From the IMG/VR virus record IMGVR_UViG_3300046535_001869, positions 1 to 64,000 of that record: 64,000 nt of DNA, one strand, 5' to 3'. This DNA is from a virus. The translations under genes and the position numbers were made by a program. This document shows, piece by piece, positions 56,087 to 63,923 of the stretch (positions are counted from its first letter, which is position 1; each line of letters opens with the position of its first letter). A model generated the notes under the pieces. That model saw only the letters and a list, made by a program, of their open reading frames with translations. It was not told the origin of the DNA and did not search any database.

Positions 56087-56667
56087 CCCTGGTCCTCCGT
56101 CTCGTATAGCTCCGCCCTCTCGACGAGGATCGTCGACGTCGGACGACGAAGGGCATCCATATAATAGGGGACGATCATGTACGGCTCGAATAGTTCTATC
56201 ACGTGGATAGTCCGCAGCATCGCGCGGAGCGCAGCGACGTAACCGGTGGGAACAAGGTCGACCTCGTCCGAGAGATAGTTGCCGCCCTCAGGGTCGACGT
56301 GCTGCGGACCTGGGTCGAGCGGGATCGGGGAGGCGATCGACGTACGGATGATGACCTTCGGGCGATAGTCGGAGTAGAGCGGGATCGCGTCGAGGTGGAG
56401 GACGAGCTGATTCATCGCCAGCAGAAGGAAGTTGATTCGCGGGTAGACCGCTACCGGGATCGCGCCGGTCAACGACAGCCCCGTGGCGATTCCCATCTGA
56501 GTATCTTCAAAGACAGGCGTCTCGATCATCCTCTCGCGCGGAACGTCGCGGAACGTCGCGGTCATCGCGGTGCCGCCGGCTACGATGGACTGGCCAAGAA
56601 ACATGACGCGAGGGTCCTCGGCGAGGAGGGTCATCGCCTCGGTCAGGCGATCACGATAGGTGGTCAA
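56083..56667 (-). CDS. TPP-enzyme pyrimidine-domain protein (E1-beta-like, minimal)
   Basis: 194 residues from TTG 56667, preceded by GAGGAAAG. IETPVFEDTQMGIATGLSLT (49-68) matches the E1-beta pattern TPxxExxxxGxAxGxxxxG; E54 is the Glu that would activate TPP. The following FLLLAMNQLVLHLDA fits too. It is only the N-terminal (Pyr) half of an E1-beta; the usual C-terminal transketolase domain is absent. The partner PP domain is encoded at 57442-58032. Ends overlap the 59-residue gene. Confidence 0.7.
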   Translation of the reverse strand: MTTYRDRLTEAMTLLAEDPRVMFLGQSIVAGGTAMTATFRDVPRERMIETPVFEDTQMGIATGLSLTGAIPVAVYPRINFLLLAMNQLVLHLDAIPLYSDYRPKVIIRTSIASPIPLDPGPQHVDPEGGNYLSDEVDLVPTGYVAALRAMLRTIHVIELFEPYMIVPYYMDALRRPTSTILVERAELYETEDQG

Positions 56668-56685
56668 AACTCTTTCCTCGTGACG

Positions 56686-57387
56686 TTAGTCATCATCATG
56701 TAGTCGTAATTTCCCTGGAGCACCAAGGGCATGAATGCCCAACCGCGTAACCCAGTCTAGTATGTGGCACCATCGCCGATCGTCTTTCTCGAATCGGGGA
56801 ACCTTACCATCAGCGACATCAAGGCACACACAGGCGACGCAATTCAATTGCGCATCAGCCATTCCAATCTGCTCCATCAGTTCGATGTAGCGAAGATCAT
56901 CGGCGGTCGGTTCAATTGGCACCATGCCATGCGGGTCAGGCAGAGGTACAGGTTCGCCCAACTTAACGTAGGAGTTTGTAGTTTCCCAATGCCGTATCGT
57001 TTGCAAGCATCGCTCGTACCAACGCACCCATTTTTCTGGTTCCCACACGATGTTCGCATTCATCGAGCGTCCGAATCGCTTGTACCAGCGTATCTCGACG
57101 CCCTCGAACGAGAAATTCGGAGCGTCGGCTAGTTGCTGATCCCAGTCGGCATCTTCGGGCGAACCACCCCAATTATAATAGTGATTCCAAACAATCCCCT
57201 GCGGCAGTGGCGTTAGCCCCCCTTCGTCTGACCACATATCAAAATCGCGACCCGCTTCCCATTGTTTCTGCTGGGTATTCCAATATGCTCGATTCAGGTG
57301 CGCGCGTAACCCCTCTATCAGTGCATCAACGTAATCTGGCAGCGGTGCGCCGACAGGGTTGTTGTGAATTATTTGTCCTAATTCCAT
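56686..57387 (-). CDS. Conserved phage protein between the two TPP genes
   Basis: 233 residues. IVWNHYYNWGGSPEDADWDQ and FSFEGVEIRWYKRFGRSMNA (about 65-110), with EPEKWVRWYERCLQTI, are features of an unannotated phage protein with aromatic repeats. It lies between the two halves of the TPP enzyme, yet resembles a separate phage family. AT-richer than its neighbours. No function known. Confidence 0.5.
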   Translation of the reverse strand: MELGQIIHNNPVGAPLPDYVDALIEGLRAHLNRAYWNTQQKQWEAGRDFDMWSDEGGLTPLPQGIVWNHYYNWGGSPEDADWDQQLADAPNFSFEGVEIRWYKRFGRSMNANIVWEPEKWVRWYERCLQTIRHWETTNSYVKLGEPVPLPDPHGMVPIEPTADDLRYIELMEQIGMADAQLNCVACVCLDVADGKVPRFEKDDRRWCHILDWVTRLGIHALGAPGKLRLHDDD

Positions 57388-57441
57388 TTGTAAAACCAGC
57401 GTCCTTTAAGCGCGGTCACAGTCCGGCACGAAGGATTTTCG

Positions 57442-58032
57442 TCAGAAATCGACGCGGACACCCGCACCAGCGTGCGGGAACTTATTCTTATAGAAGTATC
57501 GATGCTCCTCTGCCGCCCCCGGGTGTGCGCCCCAAGCCTCCTGCGTATCGGTCATGACGGAGAGGCCGTTATCTTCGACGACGAACGAGATCGGCAGCGC
57601 CTGGCGCCGCGCGTAGGTCGTCGCCTCGTGATATGCTCCAGTCACTGCTGTCATGTCGCCACAAAATACATGAACCTTGGCGTCAGACCCCTGGCGTCTT
57701 AACCCCACCGCGATCCCCACGGCGATCGGCAGGATTCCGCCGACGATCGCCGACGAGACGACCCGGTGCTCGAGGAAGCACAACGTGATCGAGCGGCCGG
57801 CGAGGATCGCGGCGCGGACCTCGTCCGAGGGGACTTCGGCCAGGAGGCAGTGGTAGTGCATTCGCCATGACCCACAGACCCAGTCGCCGCGGGCCGCGTC
57901 GTGGTGCGCGGCGAAGTAGTCGATCAGCTGCTGCTCGTTGCCGCCCGAGAGGTGTACCGGGTGTGGGATCTCGGCGCGGTTGAACCGCTCGGCGATGTCC
58001 GCCTCGAAGGCTATCAGGTCGGCGGGGGTCAT
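57442..58032 (-). CDS. TPP-binding PP-domain protein (E1-alpha-like, minimal)
   Basis: 196 residues from ATG 58032, with GAAGGAGG ahead. HVFCGDMTAVTGAYHEATTY, then ARRQALPISFVVEDN (121-155) is the thiamine-pyrophosphate motif GDG-x(about 28)-N, here GD125-126 and N155. SWRMHYHCLL matches the E1-alpha substrate channel. The length is about half of a normal E1-alpha, so the assembly is minimal. It would pair with 56083-56667 to cleave or transfer a two-carbon or acyl unit. Driven by promoter copy 6. Confidence 0.75.
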   Translation of the reverse strand: MTPADLIAFEADIAERFNRAEIPHPVHLSGGNEQQLIDYFAAHHDAARGDWVCGSWRMHYHCLLAEVPSDEVRAAILAGRSITLCFLEHRVVSSAIVGGILPIAVGIAVGLRRQGSDAKVHVFCGDMTAVTGAYHEATTYARRQALPISFVVEDNGLSVMTDTQEAWGAHPGAAEEHRYFYKNKFPHAGAGVRVDF

Positions 58033-58061
58033 CTTCGAGTCCTCCTTCGAGCAGGTTCCCG

Positions 58062-58090
58062 ACCATAGCGCACTAACAACGAAAAGTAAA
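58062..58090 (-). promoter_or_regulatory. Early promoter copy 6 (TPP operon)
   Basis: -35 TTTACT (58085-58090), 17-bp spacer, -10 TATGGT (58062-58067), in AGTTTACTTTTCG. It starts the operon holding the TPP pair, the PLP enzyme and the genes below. Confidence 0.7.
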
Positions 58091-58510
58091 CTAAGGAAAT
58101 CGGAATCCACGCTCCTCCCAGAACGCGACGACGCGCGGGTCGGCCTCGCGCTCCAGGCGGAGGTACCACGGCCGACTGACGCCGAGGCTTTCGTACACGT
58201 CGACGAGGAGCTCGCCGGACCGGCGGCGCGCGGCGGCGCACAGCTCGGCCTGGGTGGGTACCAGACCCTCGATCGGTTCGGCAGCGGCGGCGACCTCCGC
58301 GGCTAAGACGCGAGCACCAAGGCCAGCCTCGATCGCACGATAGGAACTGTAGCTAACGCCGATCGTCGCGGCTGCCTCGGTCTGAGTCATCGCCGGCCCG
58401 GCCCGGCCGAAGGTCCTCCCGTTTCGGCTGAGCTGCCGACGGCGCCAGATCCACAGCCGCTCGGCGTCGGTCAGGTAGCCGAGGTCGTAGCGCGTCGATA
58501 CATCGTTCAT
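58091..58510 (-). CDS. XRE-like phage regulator
   Basis: 139 residues. AMTQTEAAATIGVSYSSYRA (40-59) is a helix-turn-helix; LTDAERLWIWRRRQLSRNGR precedes it. The C-half has an extra helical segment with SLGVSRPWYLRLEREAD that may be a second HTH. Likely controls transcription of this region. Coupled to the nuclease gene. Confidence 0.6.
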   Translation of the reverse strand: MNDVSTRYDLGYLTDAERLWIWRRRQLSRNGRTFGRAGPAMTQTEAAATIGVSYSSYRAIEAGLGARVLAAEVAAAAEPIEGLVPTQAELCAAARRRSGELLVDVYESLGVSRPWYLRLEREADPRVVAFWEERGFRFP

Positions 58511-58905
58511 CTGAATCGCTTCGTTATGACGCGTCGTTCAATCGGCGCCAGGTGGCGGAGGATCTCCTTCAGCGGGAACGCGCCCTCGGCGCGGACCACC
58601 GGCGCGGGTTCGGCGTGCTCGTAGAGTAGACGCGTTCCCACGGCGTCATGGAGGAACCACGTCCGGTCGGCGTATAGCAGGACGTGGTAGAGACCGCCGG
58701 CCTTGACCCACCGCTCGCCGAACAGAACCTGGTCGAGCGTGATCGAGCCGATGGTCGCTTTCATTTCTAGCGTCCCGGTGACCCCGACGAGGCAGTACAC
58801 CGTGTCCGGGAACCCAAGCGAGACGCCGTTCTCGACGCGCTCTAGCACGCCGAACGGCGCGAGGTGGTCGCGCGTGGTGGACCAGGCGTGGGACTCAAGG
58901 GGCAT
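58507..58905 (-). CDS. VRR-NUC / PD-(D/E)xK-like nuclease
   Basis: 132 residues. GFPDTVYCLVGVTGTLEMKA (31-50) fits PD-(D/E)xK with D34, E47 and K49, then TIGSITLDQVLFGERWVKAG and a WFLHDAVGTRLL end, as in phage VRR-NUC-like nucleases related to junction resolvases. It probably acts on recombination or replication intermediates. Confidence 0.6.
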   Translation of the reverse strand: MPLESHAWSTTRDHLAPFGVLERVENGVSLGFPDTVYCLVGVTGTLEMKATIGSITLDQVLFGERWVKAGGLYHVLLYADRTWFLHDAVGTRLLYEHAEPAPVVRAEGAFPLKEILRHLAPIERRVITKRFR

Positions 58906-59087
58906 TAGATTTCAAGAGCCTTCTTCACAGCCGATTTTTCATCGCCCTTATAGGCTTTCTTTAGTCCTTCTTTATCAAATAAAGAGATGAATACCGGAAG
59001 CATCTTACTTGCCGCGAACCTGAAACCGACCCATATCATAAAAGCAGACCAGGCTAAGAAGCCTGCAAATAGAACTAAGGTCTCCAT
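58905..59087 (-). CDS. Small membrane protein
   Basis: 60 residues from ATG 59087 (TGATG overlap with the upstream stop). One membrane helix (TLVLFAGFLAWSAFMIWVGF) then a Lys-rich tail (EGLKKAYKGDEKSAVKKALE). AT-rich. Function unknown. Confidence 0.5.
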   Translation of the reverse strand: METLVLFAGFLAWSAFMIWVGFRFAASKMLPVFISLFDKEGLKKAYKGDEKSAVKKALEI

Positions 59088-59458
59088 CACCTCACCCTCC
59101 CTCCCGGGTGCCTCTCCGCCGCGCGGTCCGCGGCGTCCACCACGACGGCCCGCTGTCTCGGGCTGACGAACCCGCGAGCGTAGTACTGCTCGCGGATCGA
59201 GTTGAGGACCCCGCGGAATTCACCGCTGGCGTTTCGCATAGCCAGGTCGAACGCGGCCTCGAGGTCGTCGTCCCCAGCCGGGGCAGACTCGACTTCTGCC
59301 ACGACCGAGATCACCCTCGACAGTGCCATCTCCCACGTGTAGCCGTTGCGCGCCAGGAGCGACGTCGCCTGACGTAGGCACGCCAGCGCCTCGTGATCGT
59401 TGTCCGACGTCGAGAGGGTCATCAGCTTCTTTAACTGACCGAAGTCCTTGAGGTTCAT
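59087..59458 (-). CDS. Conserved phage protein (TxSDNDxEAL type)
   Basis: 123 residues from ATG 59458, overlapping the ribonucleotide reductase stop (ATGA). LKKLMTLSTSDNDHEALACL, then RQATSLLARNGYTWEMAL is a recurrent motif in unannotated phage proteins (TxSDNDxEALxAxRxAxxxL). Function unknown. Confidence 0.55.
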   Translation of the reverse strand: MNLKDFGQLKKLMTLSTSDNDHEALACLRQATSLLARNGYTWEMALSRVISVVAEVESAPAGDDDLEAAFDLAMRNASGEFRGVLNSIREQYYARGFVSPRQRAVVVDAADRAAERHPGGRVR

Positions 59459-62400
59459 CCACATCCCTCGTTATACGAGCACCGCGTACAAGTCCGGCAG
59501 GTCCCGGTCCTAACAAGCGACAGGTTGTGACAGTCTGGGCACTCGTCGAGCTCAGCCTTCCTGGCGACGTTTACCCACGCGGCCAGGGCGACCGGTGGTC
59601 GGCTCTCGACGAACTCCGAGATCTTCCGGTGGATCTCCTCGACCCCGACCGCAGCCTCGACCGCCGGGACGTTAGCCAGTTCCTCGCGCCCGAGGTAGTG
59701 GATAGCCACGTCGCGGAAGATCAAGTCGAACAGCGACTGTGCCAACCTGATCCGCTCGTGGCCCTCGACGATCCCCGCCGGCTCGAACTTTGTATGAACG
59801 AACGCGTCGACGAATTCGTCGAGCGGGACACCGTACTGAAGGCCGATCGAGATCGCCTTGGCGAACCCGTTGACCAGGGAGCGGACGGTCGACCCTTCCT
59901 TGCTCATCTCGGTGAAGATCTCGGCGAGCCGCCCGTCCGGGTACTCCCCGGTGTGGAGATAGACCGAGTGCCCGTCGAGCTTGAACTTTTGCCGATAGCC
60001 GCGAGCGCGTGGAGTTAGCGCCTCGCGTTCATTACGGGAGAAAACCGTATCCGCAACAACAGAATATCGACGCTTGGGATCGGTCAAGAAATCGGTTTCG
60101 CCGGAGGTCTGTGCGATTTTAGGTTTGGCAGCCGCGAGCGGCTGCGTCAGTTTCGACCCGTCGCGGTACAACGCGATGGCCTTGACGCCGAGCCGCCAAG
60201 CCTCGCGGTAGACGCCGGACACGTCCTCGACCGTCGCATCGTTCGGCAGGTTCACGGTCTTCGACGCCGCGCCCGAGAGATGCGGCTGGAGCGCGGCGAC
60301 CATCAACACATGGGCCATCGGGCGGAGGTCGGCGACGCAGTGGAAGACCCGTAGGGTCAGCGTCGGTGCACGATAAATACCGGGCCAACCATCTAGGGTA
60401 CCAGCCTCGCTGATCCAATTTATGGCGTCTCTGGTATCTCGTTCATCGAAACCGAGGCGTCCTAGAGCCATAGGAACCGCCTGGTTGACGATCACCATCG
60501 TCCCGCCGCCGGCCAGCTGCTTGTCCTTGACCAGCGCGTAGTCCGGCTCACACCCGGTGGTGTCGCAGTCCATCACGAACGAGATAGTCCCGGTCGGCGC
60601 GATCAGCGTCGTCTGGGCGTTGCGGAAGGATTTGGCCTCGAGGACATGCTCCCAGACATAGATGGATCGATCGACGATCCTTCCGGCCTGCCCCTCGCAG
60701 CTCACGAAGTCGACCGCCTCGCGGTGCTTGTGCATCACGCCGTAGAACGAGGCAACATTTGCCTCCCACCGAGGGAACGGCCCGAGCTCCTCGGCCAGCT
60801 CCGCCGAGGTCCGATAGGCGACGCCGGTCATCAACGCGGTCAGGGCAGCAGCGAGCGCGCGACCCTCGTCGGAATCGTACGGTAGCGCCAGACGCATCAG
60901 CAACCCACCGAGGTCAGCGTAGCCCAGGCCCAGGGTCCGGTAGTTGTACGCGCCCTCGGCGAACTCGCGCGCCGGGAACGAGGCCATCGAGACGCTGATG
61001 TCGAGCACCATCGTCCACAGCCGGCAAGCGTGCTCGTAGCGGTCAAGGTCGATCGAGCCGTCGTCGTTAAGGAAGGCGGTCAGGCGGAGGGAGGCGAGGT
61101 TGCACGCCGAGCCGTCATTTGAGTGAAATTCTGCGCACGGGTTCGTCGTCCTAATAGGACCGTCCGCGGCCGTAGTGTGCCAGGAGTTAATCGTATCGTG
61201 GAACAGTAGCCCAGGGTCCGCGCTGGCCCAGGCGGCACGACAGATCTCGTTCCAGACCTCACCGGCGTTAACGATCTTCGCCACCTCGCCGGTCGTGCGC
61301 GCTATCAAGTTCCACGGTTTATGTCCCTCGGCTGAACGCATGAACGCGTCGGTCACTCGGACCGAGTTGTTCGAGTTCTGCCCATCGATCGTCCGCATCG
61401 CCTCGGACTCCCAGGTCGCTGGGAGCGCTTCGGGCTCGAAGCCGTTCTCAAGTCGATCGATCATCGGCTGGGGGATATCGATGCCGATGGGAGCGAACCC
61501 CCCGTATTTTAATCGTAGCACCTGACTCCCGACGTCCATCGCCGCGGCCTTGCCCTCCTCGCGAACCTTCCAGCGAATGAACTCCAGGAGCTCCGGGTGG
61601 TCGTCGTCCAGGCAGACCATCTTGGCCGCGCGCCGGGTCGTCCCACCGGACTGGATCGCTCCGGCGGCTCTATCCCCGATCGCTAGCCAACTCATCACGC
61701 CGGAGGCTCGACCACCTCCGGATAACGGTTCGTGCAGCGCGCGCCAGGTGCTAGGATTTACCCCCGACCCGGACCCGTGCTTGAAGATCCGCGCCTCGCG
61801 GACCCACGTGTCCATGATCCCGCCCTCGTTGACGAGGTCGTCCCGGGTTGGCGTCAGGAAGCAGGCGTGCGGCTGGGGGTTCTCGTAGCTGTTGTAGACG
61901 CGATCGGCGATCGGCCAGCCGTCATCGGTGACCTTGTGCTCCTTCCCGACCCGCCACATCCCCGAGTCGGGTCCGGCGATGCCGTAGGCCCAGTGGAGGC
62001 CGGTGTTGAACCATTGCGGGGAGTTCGGCACCGCGATCTGCATCGCGAGCATGTAGTAGAGCTCGTCGTAGAACGCGCGGGCGTCCTCCTCTCCGATTTT
62101 ATCCGCGTCCGCACCGAGAACTTTGAAGTACCCCTCGCGCCAGCCCCAGTACGTCCACGCGCCGGCCATCCTGTTGAAGATCTGGCGCGCTGAGGTCTCG
62201 GGGCCATACGTTATAGTCCTGTTCGTGCCGCTGTGGGGTTCACGAGGCCTTAACCAAAATGGTAGGGAATGATCTATGTCCTTGACGCTATCAATCGTTT
62301 CGCTCGGCACCCCTGCCTTCCGCAGGTACTTGTCCGCGAGGATGTTCGCAGCGTTCTGGGACCAGCGCGCCGGTACCTCGACCCGCGGCACCTGGGCGAC

Positions 62401-62490
62401 CTTACCGGTGATGGCGACGTCGACGGTCTTCCATTCGATCTGGTCCTCGATGGGACGGTCAGTGGTCGTATATAGGCGGGTTATCTTCAC
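59455..62490 (-). CDS. nrdJ: Cobalamin-dependent class II ribonucleotide reductase
   Basis: 1011 residues from GTG 62490, with TTAGGAGAAC upstream. NSPQWFNTGLHWAYGI, HACFLTPTRDDLVNEGGIMD, FKHGSGSGVNPS, TNPCAEFHSNDGSACNLAS and IAPTGTISFVMDCDTTG are landmark NrdJ segments. A TSCPD-like domain (about 830-960) and a C-terminal Cys block (CPDCHNLSLVRTGTCRTCTR) follow. It makes deoxynucleotides using adenosylcobalamin in place of oxygen or a metal radical, so it works in any oxygen level if B12 is present. Coupled to the next gene. Confidence 0.9.
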   Translation of the reverse strand: MKITRLYTTTDRPIEDQIEWKTVDVAITGKVAQVPRVEVPARWSQNAANILADKYLRKAGVPSETIDSVKDIDHSLPFWLRPREPHSGTNRTITYGPETSARQIFNRMAGAWTYWGWREGYFKVLGADADKIGEEDARAFYDELYYMLAMQIAVPNSPQWFNTGLHWAYGIAGPDSGMWRVGKEHKVTDDGWPIADRVYNSYENPQPHACFLTPTRDDLVNEGGIMDTWVREARIFKHGSGSGVNPSTWRALHEPLSGGGRASGVMSWLAIGDRAAGAIQSGGTTRRAAKMVCLDDDHPELLEFIRWKVREEGKAAAMDVGSQVLRLKYGGFAPIGIDIPQPMIDRLENGFEPEALPATWESEAMRTIDGQNSNNSVRVTDAFMRSAEGHKPWNLIARTTGEVAKIVNAGEVWNEICRAAWASADPGLLFHDTINSWHTTAADGPIRTTNPCAEFHSNDGSACNLASLRLTAFLNDDGSIDLDRYEHACRLWTMVLDISVSMASFPAREFAEGAYNYRTLGLGYADLGGLLMRLALPYDSDEGRALAAALTALMTGVAYRTSAELAEELGPFPRWEANVASFYGVMHKHREAVDFVSCEGQAGRIVDRSIYVWEHVLEAKSFRNAQTTLIAPTGTISFVMDCDTTGCEPDYALVKDKQLAGGGTMVIVNQAVPMALGRLGFDERDTRDAINWISEAGTLDGWPGIYRAPTLTLRVFHCVADLRPMAHVLMVAALQPHLSGAASKTVNLPNDATVEDVSGVYREAWRLGVKAIALYRDGSKLTQPLAAAKPKIAQTSGETDFLTDPKRRYSVVADTVFSRNEREALTPRARGYRQKFKLDGHSVYLHTGEYPDGRLAEIFTEMSKEGSTVRSLVNGFAKAISIGLQYGVPLDEFVDAFVHTKFEPAGIVEGHERIRLAQSLFDLIFRDVAIHYLGREELANVPAVEAAVGVEEIHRKISEFVESRPPVALAAWVNVARKAELDECPDCHNLSLVRTGTCRTCTRCSYNEGCG

Positions 62491-62512
62491 GCGTGTTCTC
62501 CTAACTTCAGTA

Positions 62513-62701
62513 TCACTCCACCCTCCCACCGGCGTACAGGCCGAGGTCGAGGAGCCCGCGGAGCGTCTCGCGTGCAGCGTCGTCTTCGACGATCCGGTAT
62601 CCGTTGAGCTTGATCGGCACCGCCCCGGCGGTCAGTCGGAAGATCACCGGGCCGACGTCGCGGACGGTTAGTTCTCGGCCGGTGGAGTAGATGAGCTTCA
62701 C
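62513..62701 (-). CDS. Small beta-rich protein
   Basis: 62 residues from GTG 62701 (GTGA overlap). IYSTGRELTVRDVGPVIFRL, then IKLNGYRIVEDDAARETLRG. A small beta-barrel-like pattern. Directly upstream of nrdJ. Function unknown. Confidence 0.5.
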   Translation of the reverse strand: MKLIYSTGRELTVRDVGPVIFRLTAGAVPIKLNGYRIVEDDAARETLRGLLDLGLYAGGRVE

Positions 62702-62898
62702 TCGATGCCCCTCCGGTCCTTGCCTAACGGCCAAATCTTATCCTGGTAGATCTGGCCGTGACGTCGGAGCTGCGTTACACCATCGATCTTGTCCCACTCG
62801 GACAGCTCCGGCACCAGCTCGATGGCGCGGCGGCGGAGGACCGGGTCGACGCAGGCCTGGAAGAGGTGGACTAGGCAGGTCAGCTCGCGGATGGTCAC
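62698..62898 (-). CDS. Small helical protein
   Basis: 66 residues from GTG 62898, overlapping the DHH stop. HLFQACVDPVLRRRAIELVP and a GQIYQDKIWPLGKDRRGIE end. Function unknown. Confidence 0.5.
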   Translation of the reverse strand: MTIRELTCLVHLFQACVDPVLRRRAIELVPELSEWDKIDGVTQLRRHGQIYQDKIWPLGKDRRGIE

Positions 62899-63923
62899 TT
62901 GTCTCCCTCCCAGCCCTGCGGGCGCTCGAAGCCGCCCGCGCCGTGGTGCCCACCGCCCCCGTACAGCGCGCAGACCTTCGACACGTCAGCGCCCTCGGGG
63001 CGCGAGCGGAGGCTGAAGTTGCGCCGGCCATCGCGGTCGTAATAGGTGGCAGCAAAAGCCGCGGCCATCATAAATTCACCGCTAGTACCGGTCATAGATT
63101 GAGGCTCGGTTAACGCGTGCCCCACATCAGAAGCCAACCACGGCGGGCAGTTGCAGACTGGGACGCGAACGCCGCCAATAACCATCGTGCGGCGGGTGGT
63201 GCGAATGATGGTCTGAACGTCGAGGTCGTGCTTGCGGAGGATGCCGGTGCCCTCCTTGATAAGGTCAGCTCCGAACCAAGCACCTGAATCCGCTATATTT
63301 CCGTTGTCCTCGTATAGCCGATCCCACAGCGCGAAGGAGAGCGGGTAGGAGGTCACCGCGGCGTGGAACGGGCGCGAGCGGTCGTCGGTGAACTTCCAGA
63401 TGTCGTAGTCCTCAACTAGGTCGATGAACCAGGGGCGCGAGACGCCGGGGTTGAAGAAGTCCCAGGTAATGCCGGCGCCACTCCTCGACATATCGAATAA
63501 CACGCCGAGGTTTACTGGAGCGCCGGAAGAAATATATCTTACGGGTTCATCGGTCACATGATATGTCATACCTTGAATAGGAAGCGCTGGCCGACCAGCG
63601 AGTGTTTCGATCATATTGATTTCTAATGCCCAAGAGATAAAGTTTGAACGCGGAGAGGCTAATTCAGCCAGGTCCTCCGCTGCGGATTTATGGTGATCCA
63701 ACACGAGCACCGAGCGGGCGGTGCGGGCCATCGCCTCGAGGATCGGACGAGGGTAGGAGAAGTCGACGATCAGGACGTCGCGGTCCTTGACGTCCGGCGG
63801 ATCCTGGTTATACGACGCGTAGACGAATTCGACGTTGTTCTGGAGCGCGCGATGGACGACCCAGGAGGCAGCGAAGCCGTCGATGCAGGAGGAGCCGTGG
63901 GCGATGCAGAGGGTTTTGGTCAT
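62895..63923 (-). CDS. DHH-family phosphoesterase
   Basis: 342 residues from ATG 63923. VLIVDFSYPRPILEAMARTA and VLVLDHHKSAAEDLAEL give the DHH motif (76-78) of the DHH/DHHA1 superfamily. A C-terminal GGGGHHGAGG matches the DHHA1 GGGHxxAAG motif. It would hydrolyse phosphodiester bonds in nanoRNA, oligonucleotides or cyclic dinucleotides. Cyclic-dinucleotide cleavage would counter host immune signalling, but that is inference. Overlaps the partial upstream gene. Confidence 0.75.
   Translation of the reverse strand: MTKTLCIAHGSSCIDGFAASWVVHRALQNNVEFVYASYNQDPPDVKDRDVLIVDFSYPRPILEAMARTARSVLVLDHHKSAAEDLAELASPRSNFISWALEINMIETLAGRPALPIQGMTYHVTDEPVRYISSGAPVNLGVLFDMSRSGAGITWDFFNPGVSRPWFIDLVEDYDIWKFTDDRSRPFHAAVTSYPLSFALWDRLYEDNGNIADSGAWFGADLIKEGTGILRKHDLDVQTIIRTTRRTMVIGGVRVPVCNCPPWLASDVGHALTEPQSMTGTSGEFMMAAAFAATYYDRDGRRNFSLRSRPEGADVSKVCALYGGGGHHGAGGFERPQGWEGDK

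Noticed and set aside
56686-57387. Third subunit of the TPP enzyme
   Set aside because: The aromatic-rich sequence resembles a separate unannotated phage family and has no E1 or E2 motif; its place between the two genes is not enough.
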